Source: an uncultured Prevotella sp. (GTDB lineage Bacteria > Bacteroidota > Bacteroidia > Bacteroidales > Bacteroidaceae). Taken from it: a stretch of DNA of 38,150 bases. A program made the translations under genes and the position numbers. Under the pieces are notes generated by a model. It made no database searches and was not told the DNA's origin. It worked only from the letters and a program-made list of their open reading frames with translations. Of the stretch, positions 6,831 through 15,200 are shown piece after piece (position 1 is the stretch's first letter; each line of letters opens with the position of its first letter). The stretch lies in the NCBI GenBank assembly GCA_905233425.1, contig CAJOEC010000061.1, positions 1-38,150 of the forward strand, read 5' to 3'.

Positions 6831-9386
6831 CTACTGGTATTGTTTCACATACACCGTTCCCGGCACTGGGTTCCCATTTGTCACCTTGTACCACTGCTTG
6901 TTCTGTACGTCGGTCACATCGGCGGCAAACTTCACGAAATTGGGGTATGCGGCCTTGATGTTCACATACTCCAAAGGCCACTGCCAATTGCCCGGAATGG
7001 CCACACCGTGCGGGTCTTCGCCCTGCTTTGCAATGTGCACACCTCCCACCACGGCAGGCGAATCGATCCAGAAATCGGCATTTGCGAAGCTGAAGCCTAC
7101 AGGCTTGGGGATTGTCGTGGTAGGCAGATCGTCGGTCTCAGGACCTTTGCCGGTGTTCACCTGCGTTCCCGACGGCTGTCCCAGCGACTTGTGCACCTCT
7201 ATGCCTCCAAAGATTTTGACATCATCCATGTAGATGTAGAGATCGAATGATGCTCCTGCGCAGCAGAGGGTGACATCGAGCTTAGTGGTGTCTTTCTCGT
7301 TCACCGAGACCTTTATCACCACGTCGTTCATGTCGTAGTCGCCTAACGGCGTGTCTTCAAAGGCGTATGTCCACACGGCGGGCATGTCTGGCTCGGTGTT
7401 CGACTCAGTCGGATTAACGGGGTCGGGATCGGGGACAACCGGGGTTTCAGGAGTGTCCGGGGTATCAGGAGTTTCGGGGGTGTCAGGAGTTTCGGGGGTG
7501 TCGGGGGTTGTTATACCTCCGCCCACACCAGTATATCCCGGTGTGCATCCGCTTTCGCCAGCGAGGAAATCCTGGTCACGTGGCACCGTCACGTATGCGC
7601 CGAAAGTGTTCACTTCTGTCACTCCGCCATTGCCAATCTTCAGGTTCCTGCCTGTCGTACCAATACCGTTGGCCACATAACGGAACAACACATCGCGGGC
7701 GTTCTCATTGCTGCTTCCTTGGCAGTTGTTGTCCTTCGTTTCGAGGGTTATGGCAATGTTGTTGATGAAATATCCCTGTCTTATTGGCGACTCGCCAGTC
7801 CAGTTCAAGAAGGTCACTGTCCCGATTTCCACCACAGCGTAGCCGGTTGTGGGGCCTATCCAGTCGCAATTGTTGTTGTAGAGGCTTCCGATTCTCATAA
7901 GTGCCCCGTTGGCCAGAGAAACGTAGCTGGTCTCATTGGTGCCGTCCTCGCCGTCGCTCATGAACAGTTCGCCACCCACGTAGAAATAGCTGGCCTGGGT
8001 GTTCTCTATCACGTATGCCCTCATATCGGCCTCGCAATACCACTGGCAGGCATTGTAGATTCGTGCGTTGGCAGCCTCGCTGTAGTAGTGGTTGCCCGCA
8101 TTGTTTATGCGCACCACGCCATGGTTGTAGAAGTTGCTCTCGCCGGCTCCGGCAGCGTATGAAGTGGCTTTCAGCTTGCCATAGTTGTAGAACTTTCCGA
8201 AGTTGTTGTTGAACTTGTACACATCAATCAATCCTCCGTTGTAGCCTTCCAGTCCTTCGGCATTGCCATTGGTCACGATAATCGAACCCTCGCCGCTGAC
8301 CTTGGCCCCCGGCATGACAATGAGTCGTGCCTGGTTAACAAAATTCAGATAGCTGTTGGCGGGAATCACGATTTCTCCGCCATCGTCGACCACAATCACA
8401 CAGCCTTCACCGACGGTCTGAGTCTGTCCCTGTGGTATGGTCCATTTGCCGCTGACATAGACGGTGCGGGCATGGTCACCGCCGGTACCCAACACTTGAA
8501 TCGTCTTGTCCCACGTGCCAGTAATCTTGAAATGATCGGTGTAGTTGGCTCCCATTTCCCAGTGGCCCTCGGTGGCAGGAACAACGACAAGCCAGCTTGT
8601 GCGCCCGGTCTGCTCAAGCAGGCGGACAATGACAACCCAGGCCTCTTCACGGGTAGTGGCTCCGTCGTATTGCGAGAACTGCCACCACGTGAATGGACGT
8701 ATGTTGTCAATATACCATTGCTTGTCATCGCCTTCAAGGTCGCCCTCGGTCACTGTAAATTCGCCTAAGGCATAGTGTTCGGGCACGCCATCTTTCCACT
8801 CCTTGTAATCGTCGTAGATGTTTTGGTCGTTTGGCTCTGCGGCGTCGGTGAGGAATGACTTGGCATATTCGCTTGTCGGAATCTCGCCAATGTGCGGCAC
8901 CTCGGCATTCTGCCTGCTCTTGAACGGCGAGCGGGTGGCAGCGGTCTCTCCGTCGCCGAAACTGGTCTCCAACCGTCCGTCAACGATGCGCAAGGTCTTA
9001 TAATTGGTGAATGAGCGTGAGTTGGTTACTCCCACTACGATCCATTCAGTCCCAGTGGCGTACTCGAAATCGGTCGTAAAGGTGCCACCGCCCTTCACCT
9101 CGCCTTTTTTCAGCACATATCCTTTCTTATCGACAATCGGGTCGTTCGAGTAGATCTTCACCGTGAAGGTCTCGGCGGGGCTTCCGCCCACGGTGATACT
9201 GGCCGTGGCCCGCGAGGTCATGTTCCAGTCCTGGTTGGGGTCAATCTTCACGCCGAGTCTCTCCTCTGCGTTTGCCATAACCTCCTCGTGCGAGGGTTGA
9301 TACTTCTCGGTGTCGTGCGAGCAACCTGTTGTAATGGCCAAGGCTGCAACGGCCACAAGAGCCGCAAAATATAGTTTTCTTTCCAT
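6831..9386 (-). CDS. LruC-domain (DUF4842-type) lipoprotein
   Basis: The 851-residue product is a predicted cell-envelope lipoprotein with lipobox ITTGC (Cys22). After about 600 residues of beta-rich, Asn/Tyr-rich sequence comes a threonine/proline linker of repeated PETPDTPETPDTP (about 624-662). The C-terminal domain starts with TYAFEDTPLGDYDMNDVV, the hallmark of LruC/DUF4842 proteins, whose acidic loop may bind calcium. The function is unknown; a surface adhesin or scaffold is the reasonable guess. The linker DNA (about 7400-7515) is a 9-18-bp tandem repeat and could vary in length without frameshift. Its own promoter is at 9415-9422. Confidence 0.85.
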   Translation of the reverse strand: MERKLYFAALVAVAALAITTGCSHDTEKYQPSHEEVMANAEERLGVKIDPNQDWNMTSRATASITVGGSPAETFTVKIYSNDPIVDKKGYVLKKGEVKGGGTFTTDFEYATGTEWIVVGVTNSRSFTNYKTLRIVDGRLETSFGDGETAATRSPFKSRQNAEVPHIGEIPTSEYAKSFLTDAAEPNDQNIYDDYKEWKDGVPEHYALGEFTVTEGDLEGDDKQWYIDNIRPFTWWQFSQYDGATTREEAWVVIVRLLEQTGRTSWLVVVPATEGHWEMGANYTDHFKITGTWDKTIQVLGTGGDHARTVYVSGKWTIPQGQTQTVGEGCVIVVDDGGEIVIPANSYLNFVNQARLIVMPGAKVSGEGSIIVTNGNAEGLEGYNGGLIDVYKFNNNFGKFYNYGKLKATSYAAGAGESNFYNHGVVRINNAGNHYYSEAANARIYNACQWYCEADMRAYVIENTQASYFYVGGELFMSDGEDGTNETSYVSLANGALMRIGSLYNNNCDWIGPTTGYAVVEIGTVTFLNWTGESPIRQGYFINNIAITLETKDNNCQGSSNENARDVLFRYVANGIGTTGRNLKIGNGGVTEVNTFGAYVTVPRDQDFLAGESGCTPGYTGVGGGITTPDTPETPDTPETPDTPDTPETPVVPDPDPVNPTESNTEPDMPAVWTYAFEDTPLGDYDMNDVVIKVSVNEKDTTKLDVTLCCAGASFDLYIYMDDVKIFGGIEVHKSLGQPSGTQVNTGKGPETDDLPTTTIPKPVGFSFANADFWIDSPAVVGGVHIAKQGEDPHGVAIPGNWQWPLEYVNIKAAYPNFVKFAADVTDVQNKQWYKVTNGNPVPGTVYVKQYQ

Positions 9387-9414
9387 ACGATGCTGCGAAT
9401 TAGCTATTTGGTTG

Positions 9415-9422
9415 CAAAATTA
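9415..9422 (-). promoter_or_regulatory. promoter -7 box for the LruC lipoprotein
   Basis: TAATTTTG on the minus strand fits TAnnTTTG and lies 28 bp before the ATG at 9386. A TTG lies 16 nt upstream, slightly closer than usual. Confidence 0.65.
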
Positions 9423-9498
9423 CTTAAAATTATCGAAACAAGTGGTCTCTTTTCTGTTAAAATAACAAAAAAGCGATGAAAATGGACGTAGTTACCTG

Positions 9499-10440
9499 CT
9501 ATCCAGGTATCAGGAAATTGACCACTTCAGGCTCTATGTGCACTCGGTATTCGCCTTCGGGCTGTTCGGCCAGGCGACCGTCTATTCCCACACGTGCCTT
9601 CTTGCTCTCGCATGTCAGCTCGCGTGTGCGGTAGGGGTGCACGGAGTGGTGGTTCAGGAAACGCCCGGTGACGAGCAGCCACAGCCCTTCGAACAGCTGC
9701 CTCACCCTTGGGTTATAGACCACCGACACATCGAGCATCCCGCTGTAGGGCACAGCGCTCGGTGTCTGCCCGTAGCCACGGGCATTGCCTATGCACACGG
9801 TCATCACCGAGCGGTCGGTCTCCTCGTAGTTCACATTGATGCGCATCCTGTACTCGTGGCGGTGGAAAATCATGAGCACCAACGACGAGAGGAATGCCAG
9901 ACGGCTGGATCCCAGCACTTTGCGAGCCTGTCGGCGCAGGTGCATGATGTCGGCGGTAAGGCCTATGTTCACGCAGTTGAGGAAATAGCGGTTCACGTGT
10001 CCGCCGTTCTTGCTGTCGTATCTTATGCACCCCAAGTCTATCTTGCGCACGCGGTGGCCGATGAGCCAGTCGACGGTCTGTGCGTCGTTTTTCTCGTCGA
10101 AACCCCAGTAGCGGGCGAAGTCGTTCACCACGCCGTTGGGGATAAGCCCCAGTGCCACCTCCTCGCGCACCTTCCGCTCCTCGCGCATCAGGCAGTTCAC
10201 GGCATCGTTGAGTGCCGAGTCGCCGCCCACGATGACGATGGTCTTGTAGCCGTTGTGGAGCATCATGGTGACAAGGCGCTCCACGCTGTCGCTCGACTCG
10301 CTCTGCACAAAGTCGTAGCGCACACCGCGGTCGGCAAGCGTGCGTTTCAGCCGTTCCCAGCGCCGGCTGCTTTCGTGTATGCCCTTCTTGGGACAGTAGA
10401 GCAGGCCCCAGCGGTTCTCTTCTTCGGTGTTCACACTCAT
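9499..10440 (-). CDS. diacylglycerol/lipid kinase-like protein
   Basis: The product belongs to the DAGK catalytic-domain family (YegS/BmrU type), whose members phosphorylate lipids at the membrane using ATP. The start at 10440 (MSVNTEEENRW) gives 313 residues, normal for the family; longer versions would read through GC-rich repeats and the promoter. The nucleotide loop reads VGGDSALNDAVN, where the canonical motif is GGDGT. LGLIPNGVVNDFAR corresponds to the conserved PxGTxNDFAR, again without the Thr. These changes may mark a Bacteroidota subgroup or altered activity, so the lipid substrate is unassigned. It is transcribed alone from a promoter at 10486-10493. Confidence 0.82.
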   Translation of the reverse strand: MSVNTEEENRWGLLYCPKKGIHESSRRWERLKRTLADRGVRYDFVQSESSDSVERLVTMMLHNGYKTIVIVGGDSALNDAVNCLMREERKVREEVALGLIPNGVVNDFARYWGFDEKNDAQTVDWLIGHRVRKIDLGCIRYDSKNGGHVNRYFLNCVNIGLTADIMHLRRQARKVLGSSRLAFLSSLVLMIFHRHEYRMRINVNYEETDRSVMTVCIGNARGYGQTPSAVPYSGMLDVSVVYNPRVRQLFEGLWLLVTGRFLNHHSVHPYRTRELTCESKKARVGIDGRLAEQPEGEYRVHIEPEVVNFLIPG

Positions 10441-10485
10441 GGCGGTAGAATGTTCTCGTGATGACTCATTTCTCAAATTCGCTTG

Positions 10486-10493
10486 CAAAAATA
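10486..10493 (-). promoter_or_regulatory. promoter -7 box for the lipid kinase gene
   Basis: TATTTTTG on the minus strand fits TAnnTTTG, 45 bp before the ATG at 10440. Confidence 0.65.
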
Positions 10494-10583
10494 CCACTTT
10501 TTCCCTAAATGGCAAAGAAAAACACCGAAAAACTGCTTTTTTGTCCCGAGCACCAGCCCGATGCCCCGGCAGGGACAATGAAT

Positions 10584-10813
10584 CGTCGCCGACACGCCTG
10601 AAAACCGTCGCCGACACGCCAAATAGTCCGCCCGGCGCGAACTCCCAGTTCGCCCGGTCTGAACTCACAGTTCGCCCGGCGCGAACTCCAAGTCCGCACG
10701 GCGCGAACTTTTCCGGACTCCGCACCCCCTTCTCACCAGCCCCCGCTGTAGGGACGCGACGTGTCGCGTCCGCTCTGTATCCGCTCTGTGTCAGCTCTGT
10801 GTCAGCTCTGTGA
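10584..10813. repeat. 22-bp and 11-bp tandem repeat arrays in a gap
   Basis: The 454-bp gap between the divergent kinase and miaB genes holds successive arrays. CGTCGCCGACACGCC recurs at 10584 and 10606 (22-bp spacing). Three 22-bp units containing GCGAACTCCCAGTTCGC-like palindromes follow at 10634, 10656 and 10678, with a partial unit at 10700. Then comes the perfect palindrome GGACGCGAC-GT-GTCGCGTCC (10752-10771), and four 11-bp units (CCGCTCTGTAT/CAGCTCTGTGT) at 10770-10813. No gene is evident here. Confidence 0.85.
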
Positions 10814-10843
10814 AATCTTGTAGAACAAAAAAACGATTGTATA

Positions 10844-10875
10844 TTTGGCTGTGTCGGGAATAATTGCTATCTTTG
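10844..10875 (+). promoter_or_regulatory. promoter of miaB
   Basis: TTTG (10844-10847), 20 nt, then TATCTTTG (10868-10875) is a textbook Bacteroidota promoter. It ends 19 bp before the miaB ATG, so the leader is very short. Confidence 0.85.
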
Positions 10876-10894
10876 CCGACGATTTGAAAAGACT

Positions 10895-12229
10895 ATGAAG
10901 AAACTGTATATCGAGACCTACGGCTGCCAGATGAACGTCGCCGACTCAGAAGTGGTGGCTTCGGTGATGCAGATGGCGGGCTACGAGACCACCGAGGACA
11001 TCGACGAGGCCGACGCGGTGTTCCTGAACACCTGTTCGGTGCGCGACAATGCCGAACAGAAGATTGTGCACCGGTTGGAGGCACTTAGGAACCTTAAAAA
11101 CAAGAGACTAAAGAGCGACAACCAGCAGCTGATTGTGGGCGTACTGGGCTGCATGGCCGAGCGCGTCAAGGACGAACTGCTCGACAAGCACGGAGCCGAC
11201 CTCGTGGCCGGCCCCGACGCCTACCTCAGTCTGCCCGACCTTGTGGCACAGGCCGAGACGGGCCACAAAGCCATCAACATCGAACTGTCGACGACTGAGA
11301 CCTACCGCGACGTGGTGCCGCAGCGCATGGCACTGGGCCACAAGATAGGCGGATTCGTGAGCATCATGCGCGGCTGCAACAACTTCTGCCACTACTGCAT
11401 AGTGCCCTATACCCGTGGACGGGAGCGCAGCCGCGACGTAGAGAGCATACTCCGAGAGGTGCGCGACCTGCGCGACCGGGGGTTCAAGGAGGTGACGCTG
11501 TTGGGGCAGAACGTGAATAGTTATAAAAGCCCCTCGGAGACCGGGGGTGGGACTTTCGCCTCTCTGCTCCGTATGGTCGCCCTTGAAGCCCCGCAGATGC
11601 GCATCCGCTTCACCACCTCACACCCGAAGGACATGAGCGACGAGACACTACGCGTCATCGCCGAGATGCCCAACGTGTGCCGGCATATCCATCTGCCGGT
11701 ACAGAGCGGCTCCGACCGCATACTACAGCTGATGAACCGTAAGTACACCCGCGAATGGTACCTCGACCGCGTGGCTGCCATACGCCGCATCATCCCCGAC
11801 TGCGGACTGTCGACCGACATCTTCGTGGGCTACTGCTCGGAGACGGAGGAGGACCACCAACTGTCGCTGTCGCTTATGCGTGAGGTGCAGTACGACTCGG
11901 CATTTATGTTCAAGTACAGCGAGCGACCAGGCACATACGCCTCGCGCCATCTGCCCGATGACGTGCCCGAAGATATAAAGATACGCCGACTGAACGAGCT
12001 GATAGCCCTGCAGACAGAGATGTCGGCACAGCAGAACAAGAAAGACGAGGGCCGCGTGTTCGACGTGCTCGTCGAGGGTTTCAGCAAGCGCAGCCGCGAA
12101 CAGCTTTGCGGGCGCACGGAGCAAAACAAGATGGTGGTGTTCGACAAGGACGGCCATCACATCGGCGAGACTGTCCGTGTGCGAATCACCGGCAGCACCA
12201 GCGCCACACTTTTAGGCAAGGCGGAATAG
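10895..12229 (+). CDS. miaB: tRNA-2-methylthio-N6-dimethylallyladenosine synthase
   Basis: MiaB is a radical-SAM enzyme that adds a methylthio group to C2 of N6-isopentenyl-A37 in tRNAs reading UNN codons. The 444-residue length is normal. The N-terminal UPF0004 domain has its three cluster cysteines (C11 in YGCQMN, C47 in NTCSVR, C86 in LGCMAE). The radical-SAM motif is C161-NNF-C165-HY-C168, and a TRAM RNA-binding domain ends the protein. The MiaA enzyme that makes its substrate is encoded 7.4 kb away (19678), so both steps of one modification lie in this window, as separate units. It converges with the large GH2 gene, with only 32 bp between the stops. Confidence 0.96.
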   Translation: MKKLYIETYGCQMNVADSEVVASVMQMAGYETTEDIDEADAVFLNTCSVRDNAEQKIVHRLEALRNLKNKRLKSDNQQLIVGVLGCMAERVKDELLDKHGADLVAGPDAYLSLPDLVAQAETGHKAINIELSTTETYRDVVPQRMALGHKIGGFVSIMRGCNNFCHYCIVPYTRGRERSRDVESILREVRDLRDRGFKEVTLLGQNVNSYKSPSETGGGTFASLLRMVALEAPQMRIRFTTSHPKDMSDETLRVIAEMPNVCRHIHLPVQSGSDRILQLMNRKYTREWYLDRVAAIRRIIPDCGLSTDIFVGYCSETEEDHQLSLSLMREVQYDSAFMFKYSERPGTYASRHLPDDVPEDIKIRRLNELIALQTEMSAQQNKKDEGRVFDVLVEGFSKRSREQLCGRTEQNKMVVFDKDGHHIGETVRVRITGSTSATLLGKAE

Positions 12230-12261
12230 CTCAAACATTGATTATAAAGAACGATTTGGGG

Positions 12262-15200
12262 TTACTGCATCTCCAGGTTCTTGAACTCCACATCCCCGGC
12301 ATCTACCACAAGACGGTAGGTGCCGGCGTTTATTTGTGTGCCCGTAGTGGTTGAGAGCATCTTGAACTTGTTTGGCGTCGGGGGGAAGGTGAGGGGGCGG
12401 TCAATCAGGGTTATGCCCTTCGAGTCGGTGATGGTGAGGCGGGCGGTGACAGGTGCGCCCGTGGTGTTCTTGTAGCGGAAGCGAAGGGCGTACTCCTGGC
12501 CGAGGCCGGGGGAAACGGTAAAGGTGGTATGAGATTTGATGGTTGATGGTTGAGGCTCATAGATGGTGGCCGGTCGAGGGTCCACGTCCTTCGGAAGCTC
12601 TTCCGTCGGGAGCTTCGCAATGGTGTCGGTGTCGAGGGAGAGCCAGTAGGACTCATGGGGCTTATATGACTTATAGGACTCATAAGTCTTATAGGTCTTA
12701 TAGGTCTTATAGGTCTTATAGGTCATATAGGTCTTATGGGACTTATAGGACTCATAGGACTTATAGGTCTCACTGTCGACAGCTACCGCAATCGCGGCAA
12801 TGACAGCCTGTCCGGCTTTCACCTCGGGGAAGGAGATACGTAGGCGGCCATCCTTCGCAGGGGCATAGACAACGCGGTGGAAAGCACCACAGTAGCCAGC
12901 CTCTGCCCAGGGGTCGAGGTCGTCGATGACCAAACTATCGTTGACGGCAACATCGAAGATGCGGAGGCCTTCGTAGTCGGCGGTCTCGCGGTAATCGCCC
13001 TTCCCGTGCCATGGTTCAAGGAAGTAAAGCTCAATGCGGTAGAGAGGGGAAGTTACTGTCCCCACCCCGTTCCCAGCCCCTACTTGCGAGGGAAGCAGCT
13101 GTGCGATGGGGGATTGAGGGACGGGGGATTGCGCGATGGGTTCTTGCGGGACTGGGAGGTCGTACCACAGTCGGTGGCGACCGAAGCGGAAAGACTGGAA
13201 AAGGCCGTCGCTGCGGGTACCACGGATGTCAGTATCGATATGCCGCTGCGAAGCCTGGGCGAAAGGTAGCCCGAAGTCCTGTGCCCAGGAGTGGCTGATG
13301 ATAGAGTCGTCAGCCTGCCACGTCTGCCCGTACTCGTCCACGTAAGCGTCACCGCCGCAGTTGATGCGGTAGAGGTAGGAAGCCTCACCCCCGACCCCTC
13401 CCGCGGGGGGGAGGGGAGTGGTCACCTTTTGCGCTTGCCCGACAACAGTATTATTCTGTTCTTGAAGGTATATACTCCCCTCTCCCCTCGGAGAGGGGCT
13501 GGGGGTGAGGCTGGTATAAGCCATCGTTGGCTCCTCCCAAATGGTGACGAGGCCTTTGTAGTTGATGGGGCCTATCTTGTCTATGCGGCGGAGTGCGCCG
13601 TCGGGCTGCACACGGCCAGGGTTGTCGTGGCTGGCAAAGAGCCATTGGAAATGGCCGCAAACGCCAGCGGCGAAGGCCACGCGGGCCAGACTGTCCTTGA
13701 GGGCAAGGAGGGCGGTGAAACTTTCCTCGCTGTATTTGGCAGAGCCGTGGAGGTCGAGGGTGCGCCAGGCACCATATTCGCCGTTGAGTAGCTGGTCAGG
13801 ACGGCTCAGTTCCTCGGCGTAGGCTTCGGCGTTGCCGCCGTATGTGCCGCTCCAGTTTTGGACGACATTCCAGTCGGTGCCCACGCCGCCATTGCAAGTT
13901 GTGACAGGGCGCTGCGTCGAGGCGGTCGGGTCGAGGCGGCGGATAAGGGCTGTGCACTCCTCGGCAAAGTCGCGGGGCAGGACGCTCTCGTTCTGCAGCC
14001 CCCATAGGATGACGCTGGGACTGTTGCGGCGCTCACGAATCCAGCGCTCGAGGAGGCGGAGGAAATTCTTGCGGAACTCAGGGGTGTCGTACCAGATGTG
14101 GGCGGAGAACTGGCTCCAGAAGAGCATGCCCTGCTCGTCGAAGAGCTGCTGGTAGAGGAGGTTATGGGGCTGGTGGGCCTCGCGGAAGGCGTTGAAGCCC
14201 GCATTGCGTATCTGTTTCACGCGGGAGCGTATCTGCTCGGGGGAGAAGGCGTGGGAGGCGCCGAGGAGGTGCTCGTACTCACAGGTGCCGTTGATGAAGA
14301 CGGGCTGGCCGTTGAGGCGGAAGCGGTTGTCGCCCGAAGCTGACGCTTCGGACACGGTGGCGGCGGGCCAGGAGAGGCTGCGGATGCCGAAGGAGGTTCG
14401 AACATCGTCGGTGGTGACGAAGGCAGGCTCGCTATCGGGGTTGGCATCGCCGTCGCGGTGCTCCGGCCGTTTCAGCATCGAGGTGAGGGTGTAGAGGTAG
14501 GGATCGTCGAGGCTCCAGCGATGGGCATTGGCGACGGCAGCCGACTGGCGGACGACGCGGGTCTCACCGGCTTTCAGGGCCAGATCCTGGGTAAGACGGA
14601 AGACGGTCTTGCCGCTCTTCTCGGCGAACTTGCTGACAAGCTCTACGTAACGCGGTTCGGAGGAGTAGTTGCGTATCTCGGTCTCGATGAACACGCTGTC
14701 GCAGGTCTCGTCAGCCCAGATGTGGACTCCGAAAGGCTCGATGCGCACATCGTCGGTCTCGACCAATGTCACGGGGCGGAAGATGCCGAAAGGCTGGCTG
14801 CCCTCGCTGAAGCCATACTCTGAGGAGCAGCCACCGCAGACCCACGGCGACGAGGTCTGCATCGCGGGGTGGTCGACAAGCACGCGCAAGTCGTTCTCGC
14901 CGTCGCGGATGGCATCGGTCACATCGAGCGTCCAGACGGTACGTCCGACAAGCTCACGGGGGTACTCGCGGCCGTTCAGCGTCACCGTCGCGTAGGTGCC
15001 CACGCCCTCAAACTGCAGGAAATAGCGCTTGCCCTCCTGCTTCACGCACGCGAACATTTTATTATATATAGCGGAGCCGTGAAGATTGCCATGCCGCAGT
15101 TGGCGGTAGCCGTAGTAGTCGTCGAAATTGTGGGGAAGGGTTATGCTTGTGGCGACGCTGTCGCCACACACAAAACCTGTCCAGCCATCGTTGAGGTTAG

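Noticed and set aside
10584..10714. CRISPR array
   Set aside because: Units are contiguous 22-bp repeats with no spacers and no cas genes nearby.
10505..10725. N-terminal extension of the lipid kinase through the repeat array
   Set aside because: It would cross the promoter box at 10486-10493 and consists of tandem repeats.
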